Below are positions 7,723 through 16,871 of a DNA stretch of 64,000 bases, piece by piece. The notes beneath the pieces were generated by a model, which saw only the letters and a list, made by a program, of their open reading frames with translations, did no database searches and had not been told where the DNA came from. The position numbers were made by a program, and so were the translations under genes. Positions within the stretch are counted from its first letter, which is position 1. Each line of letters starts with the position of its first letter. Origin of the DNA: Prolixibacteraceae bacterium (lineage in GTDB: Bacteria > Bacteroidota > Bacteroidia > Bacteroidales > Prolixibacteraceae); assembly GCA_025210775.1 (NCBI GenBank), contig JAOARB010000031.1:62001-126000 (forward strand), in the 5' to 3' direction.

Positions 7723-8961
7723 TTAATAAGTTCGAATAGATTCACATGGGTTGTTCTTTAATGCCTTTTTTGCAGGGATAATAGCAGAAAGAATCCCTGT
7801 TAGAACAACCAACATTACAATGATAATTAGATCAAATAGTTCTACATGGGGACGAATGATGGTACTATACCCCATTGCTTCAAATCCTTCAGAATAATAA
7901 GAAGATATATCTATTCCATTTTGAGTCAAAAGGATGGTGGTACTAGCCAATAGTATTCCTAACAGCCCACCAGTTATACAGAGCCATATTGATTCAAAGA
8001 TAATCATCCAGAAAATACGGATACGTTGCATTCCGATCGCCATAAGAATACCAAATTCACGTACTCTTTCCATTACAACCATCATCATGGTGTTTACAAT
8101 ACCAAAACCTAATGCAACAAGTACAACAATAACAAAGATAAACATATAGAAAGAGGAGACTTCCATAGAATATCCAAGCTCTGGGGTTATCTTCTTCCAA
8201 TTCATCACCTCTTGATTTGGAAACATCTGTTCTACTTTTGCTTGTATCTCTTCTAATCTCTCTGAATCATCAATATGAATGGCAACTTCATGAATCTTCG
8301 AAGGAGAAAAGCTACCAATACGAGCAATATCTTTTTGTCTCACGTATACATACTGCTCTTCAAAACGGGAATCGGTGGTATTGTATATTCCTACGACACG
8401 AAAAGCAGCCCCAACAATATCTCCATGGATATCTTGAAATGAAATCACCACCTTCGATTTCAGTTTAAGCTTTAATTTCTCTGCAAGTTTTTTACCAACA
8501 ACAATACGATTACGTTTCTTACTGTTTTTAAACCAATCGCCTTGTTCTATCATTCCAGCAATAGAAGTAGTTTCTGATTCTTTAATAGGATCCACACCTA
8601 AAAGTTGAACACCTCGACCTGTTTCTGGTGTCGAAGCCATCGCAGTAAGCTTGTACCTTGAGGTGATCCCTGCTATCCCATCAACCCCTTCTAAATCTTT
8701 GCGTTCCTTTGCCGTCCACGGGAAAGTTAAAACAGGGTCTAAATCCTCACGAAAAGAGGGAGCATGAATTTGGATATAAGAAGTTTCAACTTGAATTCCT
8801 TCTCTTACCTTATCAATAATCATTCCTGTAGCAAGTGCCGAAGAGAATATTGCAGCAAACATACCTATTGTCATCGCAACAATCACCACACTACTACGCA
8901 CTTTATTTCTCCATATATTTCTCCAGGAGATCGATAAAAGTTGTTTTATATTCTTCATCAT
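7723..8961 (-). CDS. ABC transporter permease, FtsX/LolC-E type (second)
   Basis: The 412-residue protein has the MacB/LolCE topology. One N-terminal membrane helix follows the SWRNIWRNKVRSSVVIVAMT motif, then comes a large periplasmic domain (about residues 45-280). Three C-terminal helices complete the FtsX domain, with the conserved VRERVREFGILMAIG-like coupling segment (here MERVREFGILMAIGMQ). Such permeases do not move substrate through a channel but transmit force to extract or push lipidated molecules or peptides from the inner membrane. It pairs with the permease at 8971, mirroring LolC/LolE. Start: two adjacent ATGs (8961, 8958). Gaps to both neighbours are 9 bases. Confidence 0.92.
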   Translation of the reverse strand: MMKNIKQLLSISWRNIWRNKVRSSVVIVAMTIGMFAAIFSSALATGMIIDKVREGIQVETSYIQIHAPSFREDLDPVLTFPWTAKERKDLEGVDGIAGITSRYKLTAMASTPETGRGVQLLGVDPIKESETTSIAGMIEQGDWFKNSKKRNRIVVGKKLAEKLKLKLKSKVVISFQDIHGDIVGAAFRVVGIYNTTDSRFEEQYVYVRQKDIARIGSFSPSKIHEVAIHIDDSERLEEIQAKVEQMFPNQEVMNWKKITPELGYSMEVSSFYMFIFVIVVLVALGFGIVNTMMMVVMERVREFGILMAIGMQRIRIFWMIIFESIWLCITGGLLGILLASTTILLTQNGIDISSYYSEGFEAMGYSTIIRPHVELFDLIIIVMLVVLTGILSAIIPAKKALKNNPCESIRTY

Positions 8962-8970
8962 AATTTCGGA

Positions 8971-10188
8971 TTATTGTTCTCTAACAGCCAAGTGTTCTTT
9001 CAGTCTCATTACACTATACCATGGGTAAATAGAGATCAGAACCATCATTATTACAAGAACAGAACCTTGTTTTACAATCAATAAGATGTCATTAGAGAAT
9101 TTCATTACAGGCTCCCATCCTAATTCTAAAACCATCTGTCTCATATCGCCCGTCATAGGGATTGGATTATCAACAAAATAGGTCAAGACAATATAGGATG
9201 CTATAGTACCCAAAAGGACACCTATAAAGGTCATAATAAAGCTCTCACAAATAAGGATACGAGCCAGTTTTTTTCTTGCCATTCCAACGGAAATCATGAT
9301 TCCTAGCTCTCTTTTTCGTTCAGCAACCATCATAGTCACCGTTCCCAATAATCCGAAGCCAATAACAACAAATAGAATAAATTTGATCATGTCGCCACCA
9401 ACACGATCTCCTTCTATTTGTTGGATCAACTCTGGTTGCAATTCATCCCATCTCATTAAAACTAAATCATCACCTAATTGTGGAACTAAACCTTGTTTTA
9501 TCCTCTCGCCATCCATATCACGGTCCTTTAAAACAGCAACAGAAGTTACCCTATTGGGAGCACTAAAAAAATTCTGGGCTAATGGAAGTGGCATATATAC
9601 TATTCTTTTATCCACAGAGGGAATAGGATCTTTTACAACCCCTTTAATAGGAAGAAGTGCCGCAGCAGATTGACCATGATAACCTTGACCAATAAATACC
9701 AAAGAATCCCCTATCTCTGCCTTAAGATAACGAAACAGAGCCGATCCAATCATAATTCCTTCCGAATCATTAGAAATCATCTCTCCATGTTGTAACTGCT
9801 TATCCAGAGAGATCATTTTCTTCTCTCTAACGAAATCGACTCCTTTAATCATCACTGGCCTTGACTTTTCTTTAAAAGAGAGTAAGGCATATGAATCCAA
9901 TTTAGGAACAAGGTAAATATCCTCGTTGGTCCATTTCGTCAATTCAAGAGAGGTAAATTCGAATGTATTATTGATGATTTTCTCTTCCCAATAATCTTTG
10001 TCCTGTATTTGATAATACCCCAAATACTTATCAACGGTATTATTAATCATACTAGAATACATTCCTTCCTGCATCCCAGTCATAAAGCAACAGATCAAAA
10101 CACCGAAGAAAATAGAAGAGATCATGGTCCACGTTCTTCGCTTATTTCGCCATAGATTTCTCCATGACATGATAATTTCTGTTTTCAT
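8971..10188 (-). CDS. ABC transporter permease, FtsX/LolC-E type (first)
   Basis: The 405-residue protein has the same topology as its neighbour at 7723: an N-terminal SWRNLWRNKRRTWTM motif leading into helix 1, a periplasmic domain to about residue 270, and three C-terminal helices with the coupling segment MVAERKRELGIMISVGMARK. The two permeases share layout and motifs but are clearly diverged, as expected for a heterodimer like LolC/LolE. The gene begins 1 base after the LolA-like gene stop, so the operon is tight. Its periplasmic domain would be the docking place for the LolA-like carrier if the Lol analogy holds. Confidence 0.92.
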   Translation of the reverse strand: MKTEIIMSWRNLWRNKRRTWTMISSIFFGVLICCFMTGMQEGMYSSMINNTVDKYLGYYQIQDKDYWEEKIINNTFEFTSLELTKWTNEDIYLVPKLDSYALLSFKEKSRPVMIKGVDFVREKKMISLDKQLQHGEMISNDSEGIMIGSALFRYLKAEIGDSLVFIGQGYHGQSAAALLPIKGVVKDPIPSVDKRIVYMPLPLAQNFFSAPNRVTSVAVLKDRDMDGERIKQGLVPQLGDDLVLMRWDELQPELIQQIEGDRVGGDMIKFILFVVIGFGLLGTVTMMVAERKRELGIMISVGMARKKLARILICESFIMTFIGVLLGTIASYIVLTYFVDNPIPMTGDMRQMVLELGWEPVMKFSNDILLIVKQGSVLVIMMVLISIYPWYSVMRLKEHLAVREQ

Positions 10189-10189
10189 A

Positions 10190-10948
10190 TTATCTTATTC
10201 TTTTGGCATTCTGAATACTAAAGAATCCATCCTCTATCTTCTCTCCAAAACGGATAACATCCATACTCATTGTGGTCTTCTGACCCGGTTTATCTACTGG
10301 AATAATCTCATAATAGGTTGGGATGGTACGTTTGCCAATAGTGCGAATTCGAGATAATTTCTCAACATTCACAAGCTCCTCATCCTCGTCATAATATTCA
10401 TTTTTCAATGTATAACCGTTCTTCTTACTTATCCACGAAATAATCTTTCCCCAAATAACGGCTGCATCCTCATGAGGGATCAATTCAATCTTCCAGCATA
10501 GCTCTTCTCCAATGGTCTCTTCAGACAAAACTTTATGGGAATAATCATCCACAATAGAAGATTCCTTAATGATATCATCATTGGTAAGATCTGAACCCAT
10601 CCACGACTGATTTAACATACTTGGTGGAATCTTTATCATACGACGGATAGATGGCATCCAATTCCACATTTCATTTTTTCTTTTTAACGAAACCTGTCCT
10701 TTATCCTTGGCTGGAGATAGAACATAAACCAAAGAATAATCATTTCCCTTAGACCACGACTTAAAACGCAAGGTACGTGTATATTGCGGTCGAATGATGG
10801 ACATAGTAGACTCATTATAACTAGAGGTTCCTCGCATAAGATCATATGATCTTTTGACAATCGCCTTTGCATCTTGTGCAAAGACATTAGACGACAATAT
10901 GATACCACATATGATCATCACACCTACTTTAATTCTTTGTTTTACCAT
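10190..10948 (-). CDS. LolA-like outer-membrane lipoprotein-sorting protein
   Basis: The periplasmic protein of about 252 residues belongs to the LolA_like family (PF17131-type) found beside transporters. A signal peptide is visible (MVKQRIKVGVMIICGIILSS, cleavage after VFA-Q). The mature part has the family pattern: RGTSSYNESTMSI, TRTLRFKSWSKGNDYSLVYVLSP, then MWNWMPSIRRMIKIPPSM and a GSDLTNDD loop. The fold is a half-closed barrel that binds acyl chains or lipids. Alternative starts are ATG 10954 and TTG 10957; the ATG at 10948 gives the most regular signal peptide. Its start overlaps the end of the TetR gene by about 20 bases. It probably ferries the substrate from the permeases to the outer membrane. 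Confidence 0.88.
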   Translation of the reverse strand: MVKQRIKVGVMIICGIILSSNVFAQDAKAIVKRSYDLMRGTSSYNESTMSIIRPQYTRTLRFKSWSKGNDYSLVYVLSPAKDKGQVSLKRKNEMWNWMPSIRRMIKIPPSMLNQSWMGSDLTNDDIIKESSIVDDYSHKVLSEETIGEELCWKIELIPHEDAAVIWGKIISWISKKNGYTLKNEYYDEDEELVNVEKLSRIRTIGKRTIPTYYEIIPVDKPGQKTTMSMDVIRFGEKIEDGFFSIQNAKRIR

Positions 10949-11516
10949 AAACATCAATTATATGATTCCTAATAATATTAATATCCACAAATTCTGGAGC
11001 AGAGACATATTGGATACTAGCTCCATCAATAAGAGCTCCGATAACCACTATCTCTTTTAATGGATCATCAAATCCTTGTGACACCAAATATTCAGACAAC
11101 TGTTTCTGATAACATTCCATCATCACCTGAATTTTCTCTGAATAGAAGAACCTACTCATTGAAGGAAGCAAAGCAACTTGGGTATAGATACGCCAAGTCC
11201 TAATATTGTTCTGAACATGAGTAAAAAGTCTTACCACTCTTCTACTAAAATCTTCTGGACCATTAATTGTTTTCCCATCAATCATAAAAAGAGAAATAAT
11301 TTGATCCATCGTCTGGTTTAATATCTCCTCTTGTAGTGCCTCTTTATTAGTAAAGTAAGAATACATTAAACCTTTTGACACTCCGGCTTCTTTCGCAATC
11401 ATAGCAATCGAGACTTCAGCGGGGCTTTTCTCTGCAAACAGTTTATAAGCAGCTTCTATAATCTGCTGTTTTCTATTTCTTCGAATCTCTTGATTCTGTT
11501 CTTTTGTTTTTGGCAT
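10929..11516 (-). CDS. TetR-family regulator of the Lol-like operon
   Basis: The 195-residue protein has an N-terminal TetR helix-turn-helix (IIEAAYKLFAEKSPAEVSIAMIAKEAGVSKGLMYSYFTNKEALQEE, residues about 18-65) and a helical ligand/dimerisation domain. The ATG at 11514-11516 is chosen as start. A longer frame to 11543 would begin at TTG inside the operator. It is the first gene of the operon and overlaps the LolA-like gene at its 3' end. A palindromic operator and a promoter sit just upstream, so autorepression with derepression by an unknown ligand is the simplest model. Confidence 0.92.
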   Translation of the reverse strand: MPKTKEQNQEIRRNRKQQIIEAAYKLFAEKSPAEVSIAMIAKEAGVSKGLMYSYFTNKEALQEEILNQTMDQIISLFMIDGKTINGPEDFSRRVVRLFTHVQNNIRTWRIYTQVALLPSMSRFFYSEKIQVMMECYQKQLSEYLVSQGFDDPLKEIVVIGALIDGASIQYVSAPEFVDINIIRNHIIDVYGKTKN

Positions 11517-11527
11517 TCTTATTATTT

Positions 11528-11547
11528 TTGACCGAACGTTCAATCAA
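11528..11547. promoter_or_regulatory. Palindromic TetR operator
   Basis: TTGACCGAACGTTCAATCAA is a 20-bp imperfect palindrome with core GAACGTTC and outer arms TTGA/TCAA. It resembles GAACGTTC-type sites commonly seen before tetR genes. It begins 12 bases upstream of the tetR ATG and abuts the -7 box. Confidence 0.75.
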
Positions 11548-11578
11548 AAATAATAAAATTCAACTACCCTACTACAAA
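11545..11578 (-). promoter_or_regulatory. Promoter of the TetR/Lol-like ABC operon
   Basis: On the minus strand TATTTTTG (11545-11552) fits TAnnTTTG. TTTG (11575-11578) lies 22 bp upstream. The predicted start of transcription, near 11538, falls inside the operator, so a bound TetR dimer would block it. Confidence 0.55.
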
Positions 11579-11710
11579 ATCCATGTATTTTAACCTATAT
11601 AAACACTTAATAAAAATAGGTAACATAATTTTGAATGTGTTTGACTCTATTATTAAAAAATTATAAAGATATTTACACATTAGATTAATTTTTAAAGAAA
11701 GAGCAAAACC

Positions 11711-13663
11711 ATGTTAGAACGTTTACACAGGTTAATCGATAAAACAAGATCGATTAGTCCTGCGGTTGTTATGGCCCTACTAGCCCTATCTATAACAACC
11801 GTATTCCGATTAGCTTTTATGCTTATCTATTGGGATCGCATCTCAATGGAACCTCAGTTATGGAAGATTCTATTATTAGGTCTTCGTATTGATCTTATTC
11901 CGATATGTTATTTTTCGATCCTTCCTATTCTCATATTCATATGTGTACCTAAGCGTTTTATCCTAAAAACAAAGGCAATATGGAGTTGGTATATGACCTT
12001 CTTTGTTTCTGTTGTTTTTATGATGGAGATGTCTACTTATGCTTTTATTGAGCAGTATGATCTTAGACCAGACAGGATATTCATCGAATATTTAGATCAT
12101 ATGAAAGAGGTGTCACAAACCGTTATTGGGAATAACCCATGGAGTGTGGTGTTTACGATCATTCTAACCACGGTTGTTTTATTCGTATCTCGAAAGATTT
12201 TTAACAAAGCTATCGAAAGTTATACTCCTTTTAGTATCACGAAAAGTATCATTGTCTTTCCTCTTGTTGGAGGATTAGTGTTTATTGGAGCTCGTTCAAG
12301 TTTCTCTCCTCGTCCAGCAAATGTTAGTACGGCTTATTTCAGTAACGTCAGTAAAATGGCAAACGAATTAAGTTTAAACTCCACTTTCTCTGTATTCTGT
12401 GCATATCTTAAGATGAAAGATGAAAAAGATCCATCTAGAAGATATGGAAAGATGGATACAAAAGAAGTATTGGCTCGTATTGAAAAATCTAGTTCCATAA
12501 AATGGGATAAAAATATAAATAGCGAAATACCTTTCTTTCACCATCAGACTCCTGTTGTAAAGACAGAACGTCCTAAGAATATTGTTGTATTTCTTCAAGA
12601 GAGCTTAGGTGCTGAATATGTTGGATGTTTAGGAGGATTACCTTTAACACCTAATTTAGATCGTCTAAGTAAAGAAGGGATGTTGCTTACCAATCTTTAT
12701 TCTACAGGGACAAGAACAGTAAGAGGTATCGAAGGAACGATTGCTGGTTTTCTTCCTACTCCAGGACGTAGTGTTGTGAAACTTGGTAAATCAAGAAATA
12801 ATTTCTACACTATTGCTGCACTACTAAAGGCCAATGGTTATTCCACTAATTTTGTATATGGTGGAATGAGTAATTTTGATGACATGAAAACCTTCTTTAA
12901 AGGGAATGGTATTCAGAATGTTTATGATGAACTTTCATTCGAAAACCCTGTATTTAAAGGTACTTGGGGCGTAAGTGATGAAGATTTGGTTGTCAAAGCA
13001 AATGAAGTTTTTAAAGCCGAAAAAGACAAACCATTCTTTGCTCTGATGCTAAGTACCTCTAATCATGCTCCGTTTGAATATCCAGAAGGACGTATTGATC
13101 TTTACGACAAAGAGAACCCAGCAACAGTAAACAATGCTATGAAATATGCAGACTACGCTATAGGGAAATTCTTTGATCTAGCGAAAAAAGAAGATTACTA
13201 TAAGAATACCATTTTTATTGTCATCGCAGACCATAATACAAGGGTATATGGAGACGCTATTGTCCCTGTACATAAATTCCATATCCCAGCATTGATTGTC
13301 GGACCGAATGTGCCACATAAGAAATTAAACACCCTTGCTAGTCAAATCGACATTATGCCAACGGTATTATCTCTTGCAGGACTAGAATCGAATCATCCAA
13401 TGATTGGAAACGACTTGATGAAACTTCCAGAAGATCAAGGAAGGGCGATCATGCAGTTCGGATCAAATCATGCTTATAGGGTAGCCGATACGGTAATTAT
13501 TCATCAACCTAACCTACCAGCAAAAACCTACCTTTATAAGGAGAATAAACTGGAGCTAATTCCTTCTAACAAGGAACTAGAGAAAGATGGATTAGCGTAT
13601 GCATTGCTTCCATGGTATCTATATTCTAACAGACTATACACTTTAAAGAAACAAGACATCTAA
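11711..13663 (+). CDS. LtaS-like phosphoglycerol/phosphoethanolamine transferase (sulfatase fold), copy 1
   Basis: The 650-residue membrane enzyme has five predicted N-terminal helices (residues about 18-215) and an extracytoplasmic sulfatase/alkaline-phosphatase-fold domain (about 285-620). Family motifs are NIVVFLQESLGAEY (metal-binding Glu), LTPNLDRLSKEG, YSTGTRTVRG carrying the candidate nucleophile threonine (331-338), LSTSNHAPFEYP, and IVIADHN (Asp/His metal ligands). LtaS enzymes transfer phosphoglycerol from phosphatidylglycerol to a glycolipid; Gram-negative relatives modify glycans or lipids with phosphoglycerol or phosphoethanolamine. The acceptor here is unknown. Start ATG 11711; a terminator follows at 13696-13733. 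A second family member is at 27109. Confidence 0.88.
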   Translation: MLERLHRLIDKTRSISPAVVMALLALSITTVFRLAFMLIYWDRISMEPQLWKILLLGLRIDLIPICYFSILPILIFICVPKRFILKTKAIWSWYMTFFVSVVFMMEMSTYAFIEQYDLRPDRIFIEYLDHMKEVSQTVIGNNPWSVVFTIILTTVVLFVSRKIFNKAIESYTPFSITKSIIVFPLVGGLVFIGARSSFSPRPANVSTAYFSNVSKMANELSLNSTFSVFCAYLKMKDEKDPSRRYGKMDTKEVLARIEKSSSIKWDKNINSEIPFFHHQTPVVKTERPKNIVVFLQESLGAEYVGCLGGLPLTPNLDRLSKEGMLLTNLYSTGTRTVRGIEGTIAGFLPTPGRSVVKLGKSRNNFYTIAALLKANGYSTNFVYGGMSNFDDMKTFFKGNGIQNVYDELSFENPVFKGTWGVSDEDLVVKANEVFKAEKDKPFFALMLSTSNHAPFEYPEGRIDLYDKENPATVNNAMKYADYAIGKFFDLAKKEDYYKNTIFIVIADHNTRVYGDAIVPVHKFHIPALIVGPNVPHKKLNTLASQIDIMPTVLSLAGLESNHPMIGNDLMKLPEDQGRAIMQFGSNHAYRVADTVIIHQPNLPAKTYLYKENKLELIPSNKELEKDGLAYALLPWYLYSNRLYTLKKQDI

Positions 13664-13695
13664 CACCCAGATATCTTGTATTCACTCAATGATAG

Positions 13696-13733
13696 ATAGG
13701 TTCTAATTTATTTAAATTAGAACCTATTTTTTT
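13696..13733 (+). terminator. Intrinsic terminator after the LtaS-like gene
   Basis: AGGTTCTAATTTA (13698-13710) pairs with TAAATTAGAACCT (13713-13725), and pairing extends two base pairs outward. A run of T follows to 13733. It lies 33 bases after the stop codon and shows that the downstream permease cannot start at TTG 13732. Confidence 0.9.
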
Positions 13734-13770
13734 GGGATTACTTGAATATTTATGTTCTTTTGCAAGTCAA

Positions 13771-14529
13771 ATGGAAAACATATTAAACCCTCTAAATAGT
13801 TCTTGGACCATATGGTGGCTCACTGCCATGTGTGCATTCATTACTGGATTAAGCAAAAGTGGTCTAAAAGGCTTTGCAATGGTAACCATACCTATCTTAG
13901 CATTCCTTTATGGTGCCAAAGCATCCGTTGGCATACTCATGCCATTCCTTATCTTTGGTGATCTTTTTGCCATCATATCTTATCGCCAAAAAGTACCATG
14001 GAAATATATAAAGAACTTTTTCCCATGGGCCATATTAGGAATCATTCTTGCTGCCATTTTTGGGAATCAAATCAACGATATTCAGTTTAAATATACGATG
14101 GGTATTGCCGTACTTATTTGTCTTTCATTGGTGTCATGGAAAGAGTTTAGACCCAAAAGTAAATTAGAATTAAGCAAAGGGTTATTTTCATATGGAGTAG
14201 GTATTGCCGGAGGTTTTGCTACCATGATTGGAAATGCTGCAGGTCCAATATTCAACTTGTATCTTATCAGTCTTAAACTACCTAAAAAAACGTTTGTATT
14301 TACAGGAGCTTGCTTCTACATCACACTAAACACATTGAAAATCCCTCTTCATGTTTACTACTGGAATACATTAAGTTTAAAAACATTTCAGCTCAATCTT
14401 GTTCTCATTCCATTTCTTTTGTTGGGAAGCTTTCTTGGCAAATATATCATCCAACACATTCCAGAAAAAGTCTATAGGTCTTTTATACTCTTAGTTACGT
14501 TTATATCGGCTATTATGTTGTTTATCTAA
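13771..14529 (+). CDS. TauE/SafE-family sulfite/anion permease
   Basis: The protein of 252 residues is almost entirely hydrophobic with about eight membrane helices, and belongs to the TauE/SafE (DUF81) family of putative anion or sulfite/sulfonate exporters. Diagnostic features are the two repeat motifs, GLSKSGLKGFAMVTIPIL in the first half and GFATMIGNAAGPIFNLYLIS in the second. The start ATG 13771 is used; a longer frame from TTG 13732 would run out of the preceding terminator. It is a single gene after an LtaS-like gene. The transported ion cannot be deduced. Confidence 0.88.
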   Translation: MENILNPLNSSWTIWWLTAMCAFITGLSKSGLKGFAMVTIPILAFLYGAKASVGILMPFLIFGDLFAIISYRQKVPWKYIKNFFPWAILGIILAAIFGNQINDIQFKYTMGIAVLICLSLVSWKEFRPKSKLELSKGLFSYGVGIAGGFATMIGNAAGPIFNLYLISLKLPKKTFVFTGACFYITLNTLKIPLHVYYWNTLSLKTFQLNLVLIPFLLLGSFLGKYIIQHIPEKVYRSFILLVTFISAIMLFI

Positions 14530-14986
14530 CAAACAAAGGAACACTCTAAACTTTTCAAACAAGGGGGGCTCAGTCCATATTACCCCTATTTTCTCAACAA
14601 ATCCCCCTATAACACTACACATACATGAACAAAAAGACCTTTTTCTTACAACAAAGAAGGAAAAATATGGGGGACATTAATTAGAATGACAAAAAATAAG
14701 GACATATTATTAAGAATATGTAACATTGAATTCAAAAAAACACTCTCATCACTCTCCTACAACTCTAAAACAAACATCCACAAACAACCATTGATTACTA
14801 AACACTTACAACACAAAGACAGATCTATAATTCATCATTATTTCATTTTATAGGAACATTTCATTTGTTTACAACATATTCATGTTATTCACATAAATAG
14901 ACAACCAAAAATTAACTCTATTCCATATTCAACTTTCATTTTATATATTTATAGATTCAAAAATACTTAAATTACAACATATTTTA
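14530..14986. other. 457-bp intergenic region upstream of the AGCS symporter
   Basis: No gene is visible. The region is A+T-rich with scattered G- and C-runs (a GGGGGG near 14563-14568 and CCCC runs near 14582 and 14602) that could form weak hairpins. I do not recognise a glycine or other riboswitch core. Confidence 0.5.
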
Positions 14987-16402
14987 ATGAATCTGTTTAT
15001 GATCGAAACAATTGACAAGATTGGAAAAGCTATTGGACTATTTAATGGGACTATCACCCTGTACCTACTTATCCCTGTACTTCTTTTTGCAGGATTATAT
15101 TTCACTATTGGAACAAAATTTGTCCAATTCACCTACATCAAAGAGATGTTTAAATTGCTTACACAAAGCAATAAAGACAAAACAGGAATCTCTTCATTCC
15201 AAGCTTTCACCATCAGTCTTGCCAGTCGAGTAGGTACTGGAAACCTGGCTGGTGTCGCATTAGCAGTGGCAGCAGGAGGACCAGGAGCAGTATTCTGGAT
15301 GTGGATTATCGCACTACTTGGCTCAGCATCTGCATTTGTAGAAAGTACACTAGCCCAAGTATACAAAGTAAAAGATAAAGAAGCTGGAGCTTTTAAAGGA
15401 GGACCTGCTTATTATATGCAATATGCATTAAAAAGTAGAAAGCTAGGTATCGCATTTGCAATACTAATCACCACATGTTATGGTTTTGTCTTTAATGCAG
15501 TACAATCAGACACGATCTCTGAAGCCTTTAATAAGACGTTCGACACCCATGCGACAACTGTAGCAATAGTACTTATCATTCTTACTGCTGCAATCATTTT
15601 TGGTGGAGTAAAAAGAATTGCCAAAGCAACCAATGCGATTGTCCCTGTCATGGCAATATCATACATCTTAGTTGTACTCTACATCCTAATCACCAATATC
15701 ACTTTTATACCACAACTATTCTCAACCATCTTTGAGAGTGCATTTGGCATCAATCAAGTAGCCTCTGGTGCACTAGGAGCAGCTATTACTCAAGGAATAA
15801 AAAGGGGATTATTCTCGAATGAAGCTGGTATGGGATCAGCACCTAATGCCGCTGCTGCTGCTACTGTAAGCCATCCTGTAAAGCAAGGATTGATACAAAC
15901 CTTAGGTGTATTCACCGATACGCTTATCATTTGTAGTTCTACGGCTCTTATGATACTTGTTTCCGATGTACACACAACCAGTAGTAACGATGGGATTAAA
16001 CTAACACAAGAAGCCATGATTCAGATGGTAGGTCCTTGGGGAGGCACATTCATCTCAATATGTATTTTCCTTTTTGCATTTAGTTCAATCATTGGGAATT
16101 ACTACTATGGAGAGTCAAATATCAAATTTATTACAGAGAAGAAAAGATACTTAAACACCTATCGTGTTCTAGTTCTAGGGATGGTACTTTTTGGTGCCCT
16201 AGCAAGCTCAAAATTAGTATGGAACCTAGCAGACATCTTTATGGTTGCAATGGCACTACTAAACCTATATGCCATCATTAGGTTAGCCCCTAAAGCAATC
16301 ATCGTCTTAAAAGATTACAAAAAACAGAAAGCCCAAAACAAAGATCCTCAGTTTAAAGCCAAAGAAGTGGGATTAGAAGATGAAACCTTCTGTTGGGACT
16401 AA
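14987..16402 (+). CDS. Alanine/glycine:cation symporter (AGCS family)
   Basis: The 471-residue inner-membrane transporter has about 11 helices and takes up alanine or glycine with Na+ or H+. AGCS hallmarks include FQAFTISLASRVGTGNLAGVALAVAAGGPGAVFWMW (residues about 66-101), GGPAYYMQ, and a later run GIKRGLFSNEAGMGSAPNAAAAA. These are the substrate- and sodium-site signatures of the family. The start ATG 14987 is used, although Met5 (14999) is possible. A strong terminator follows at 16410-16449. Substrate choice among Ala, Gly and similar small amino acids is not resolved. Confidence 0.94.
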   Translation: MNLFMIETIDKIGKAIGLFNGTITLYLLIPVLLFAGLYFTIGTKFVQFTYIKEMFKLLTQSNKDKTGISSFQAFTISLASRVGTGNLAGVALAVAAGGPGAVFWMWIIALLGSASAFVESTLAQVYKVKDKEAGAFKGGPAYYMQYALKSRKLGIAFAILITTCYGFVFNAVQSDTISEAFNKTFDTHATTVAIVLIILTAAIIFGGVKRIAKATNAIVPVMAISYILVVLYILITNITFIPQLFSTIFESAFGINQVASGALGAAITQGIKRGLFSNEAGMGSAPNAAAAATVSHPVKQGLIQTLGVFTDTLIICSSTALMILVSDVHTTSSNDGIKLTQEAMIQMVGPWGGTFISICIFLFAFSSIIGNYYYGESNIKFITEKKRYLNTYRVLVLGMVLFGALASSKLVWNLADIFMVAMALLNLYAIIRLAPKAIIVLKDYKKQKAQNKDPQFKAKEVGLEDETFCWD

Positions 16403-16409
16403 AATAATA

Positions 16410-16449
16410 AACAAAGCATTCTTTACTTAAAGACAAAGAATGCTTTGTT
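16410..16449. terminator. Terminator between convergent AGCS and PH-domain genes
   Basis: AACAAAGCATTCTTT (16410-16424) pairs perfectly with 16435-16449, a 15-bp stem with a 10-base loop. A T-rich tail follows on the plus strand. On the minus strand the tail is TTATTATTTT, so it may act both ways. Confidence 0.87.
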
Positions 16450-16455
16450 TTCTTC

Positions 16456-16833
16456 TTACAATGCATAACGAGCTAGAATACGCTGCACATCAATCAAATT
16501 TACGCCACTATCAAACTCTTCGATAATACTTGGCTCCTTCTCACTACCAATCCACAAGCGTAATTCTCCATCAAAATCAAGATGCCCTGAAGTCTCAATA
16601 CAAAATCGACTAATTGCTTTATATGCAACCGATATCATCACTTTCTTCTTACCAGTCAATCCTTGTTTGTCCACAATAATCAAACGTTTATTCGTAAAAA
16701 TGATCGTATCACGTATAAAGCTATAACCAGAAACAAGCTCCTCTTGGTGAGCCATTAACTCTTGGTATTCTTCCAGCAGATCATCTTGATCCATCTCATC
16801 AGCGGTACCCAATAATGTAGAAAATAGTCCCAT
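16456..16833 (-). CDS. Bacterial PH-domain protein
   Basis: The 125-residue soluble protein matches the bacterial pleckstrin-homology (bPH) family of single-domain proteins, whose role is unclear. The characteristic core is present: a leading acidic helix (residues 15-35), then IIFTNKRLIIVDKQGLTGKKK and VAYKAISRFCIETSG, followed by LRLWIGS strands and a C-terminal helix (LIDVQRILARYAL). No signal peptide or membrane helix is seen. It is a single gene between two terminators. Family confidence is good; function unknown, possibly an envelope-stress or scaffold role (inference from other bPH proteins). Confidence 0.85.
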   Translation of the reverse strand: MGLFSTLLGTADEMDQDDLLEEYQELMAHQEELVSGYSFIRDTIIFTNKRLIIVDKQGLTGKKKVMISVAYKAISRFCIETSGHLDFDGELRLWIGSEKEPSIIEEFDSGVNLIDVQRILARYAL

Positions 16834-16871
16834 AATAATATCTTTAAGTTAATAGTTACAATATAAGAATC

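Noticed and set aside
13732..13770. N-terminal extension of the TauE/SafE permease from TTG 13732
   Set aside because: The TTG lies in the T-run of the preceding terminator; the ATG at 13771 starts a normal family N-terminus.
14530..14986. Glycine riboswitch upstream of the AGCS symporter
   Set aside because: The conserved core of the known riboswitch is not recognisable; only scattered G- and C-runs are present.
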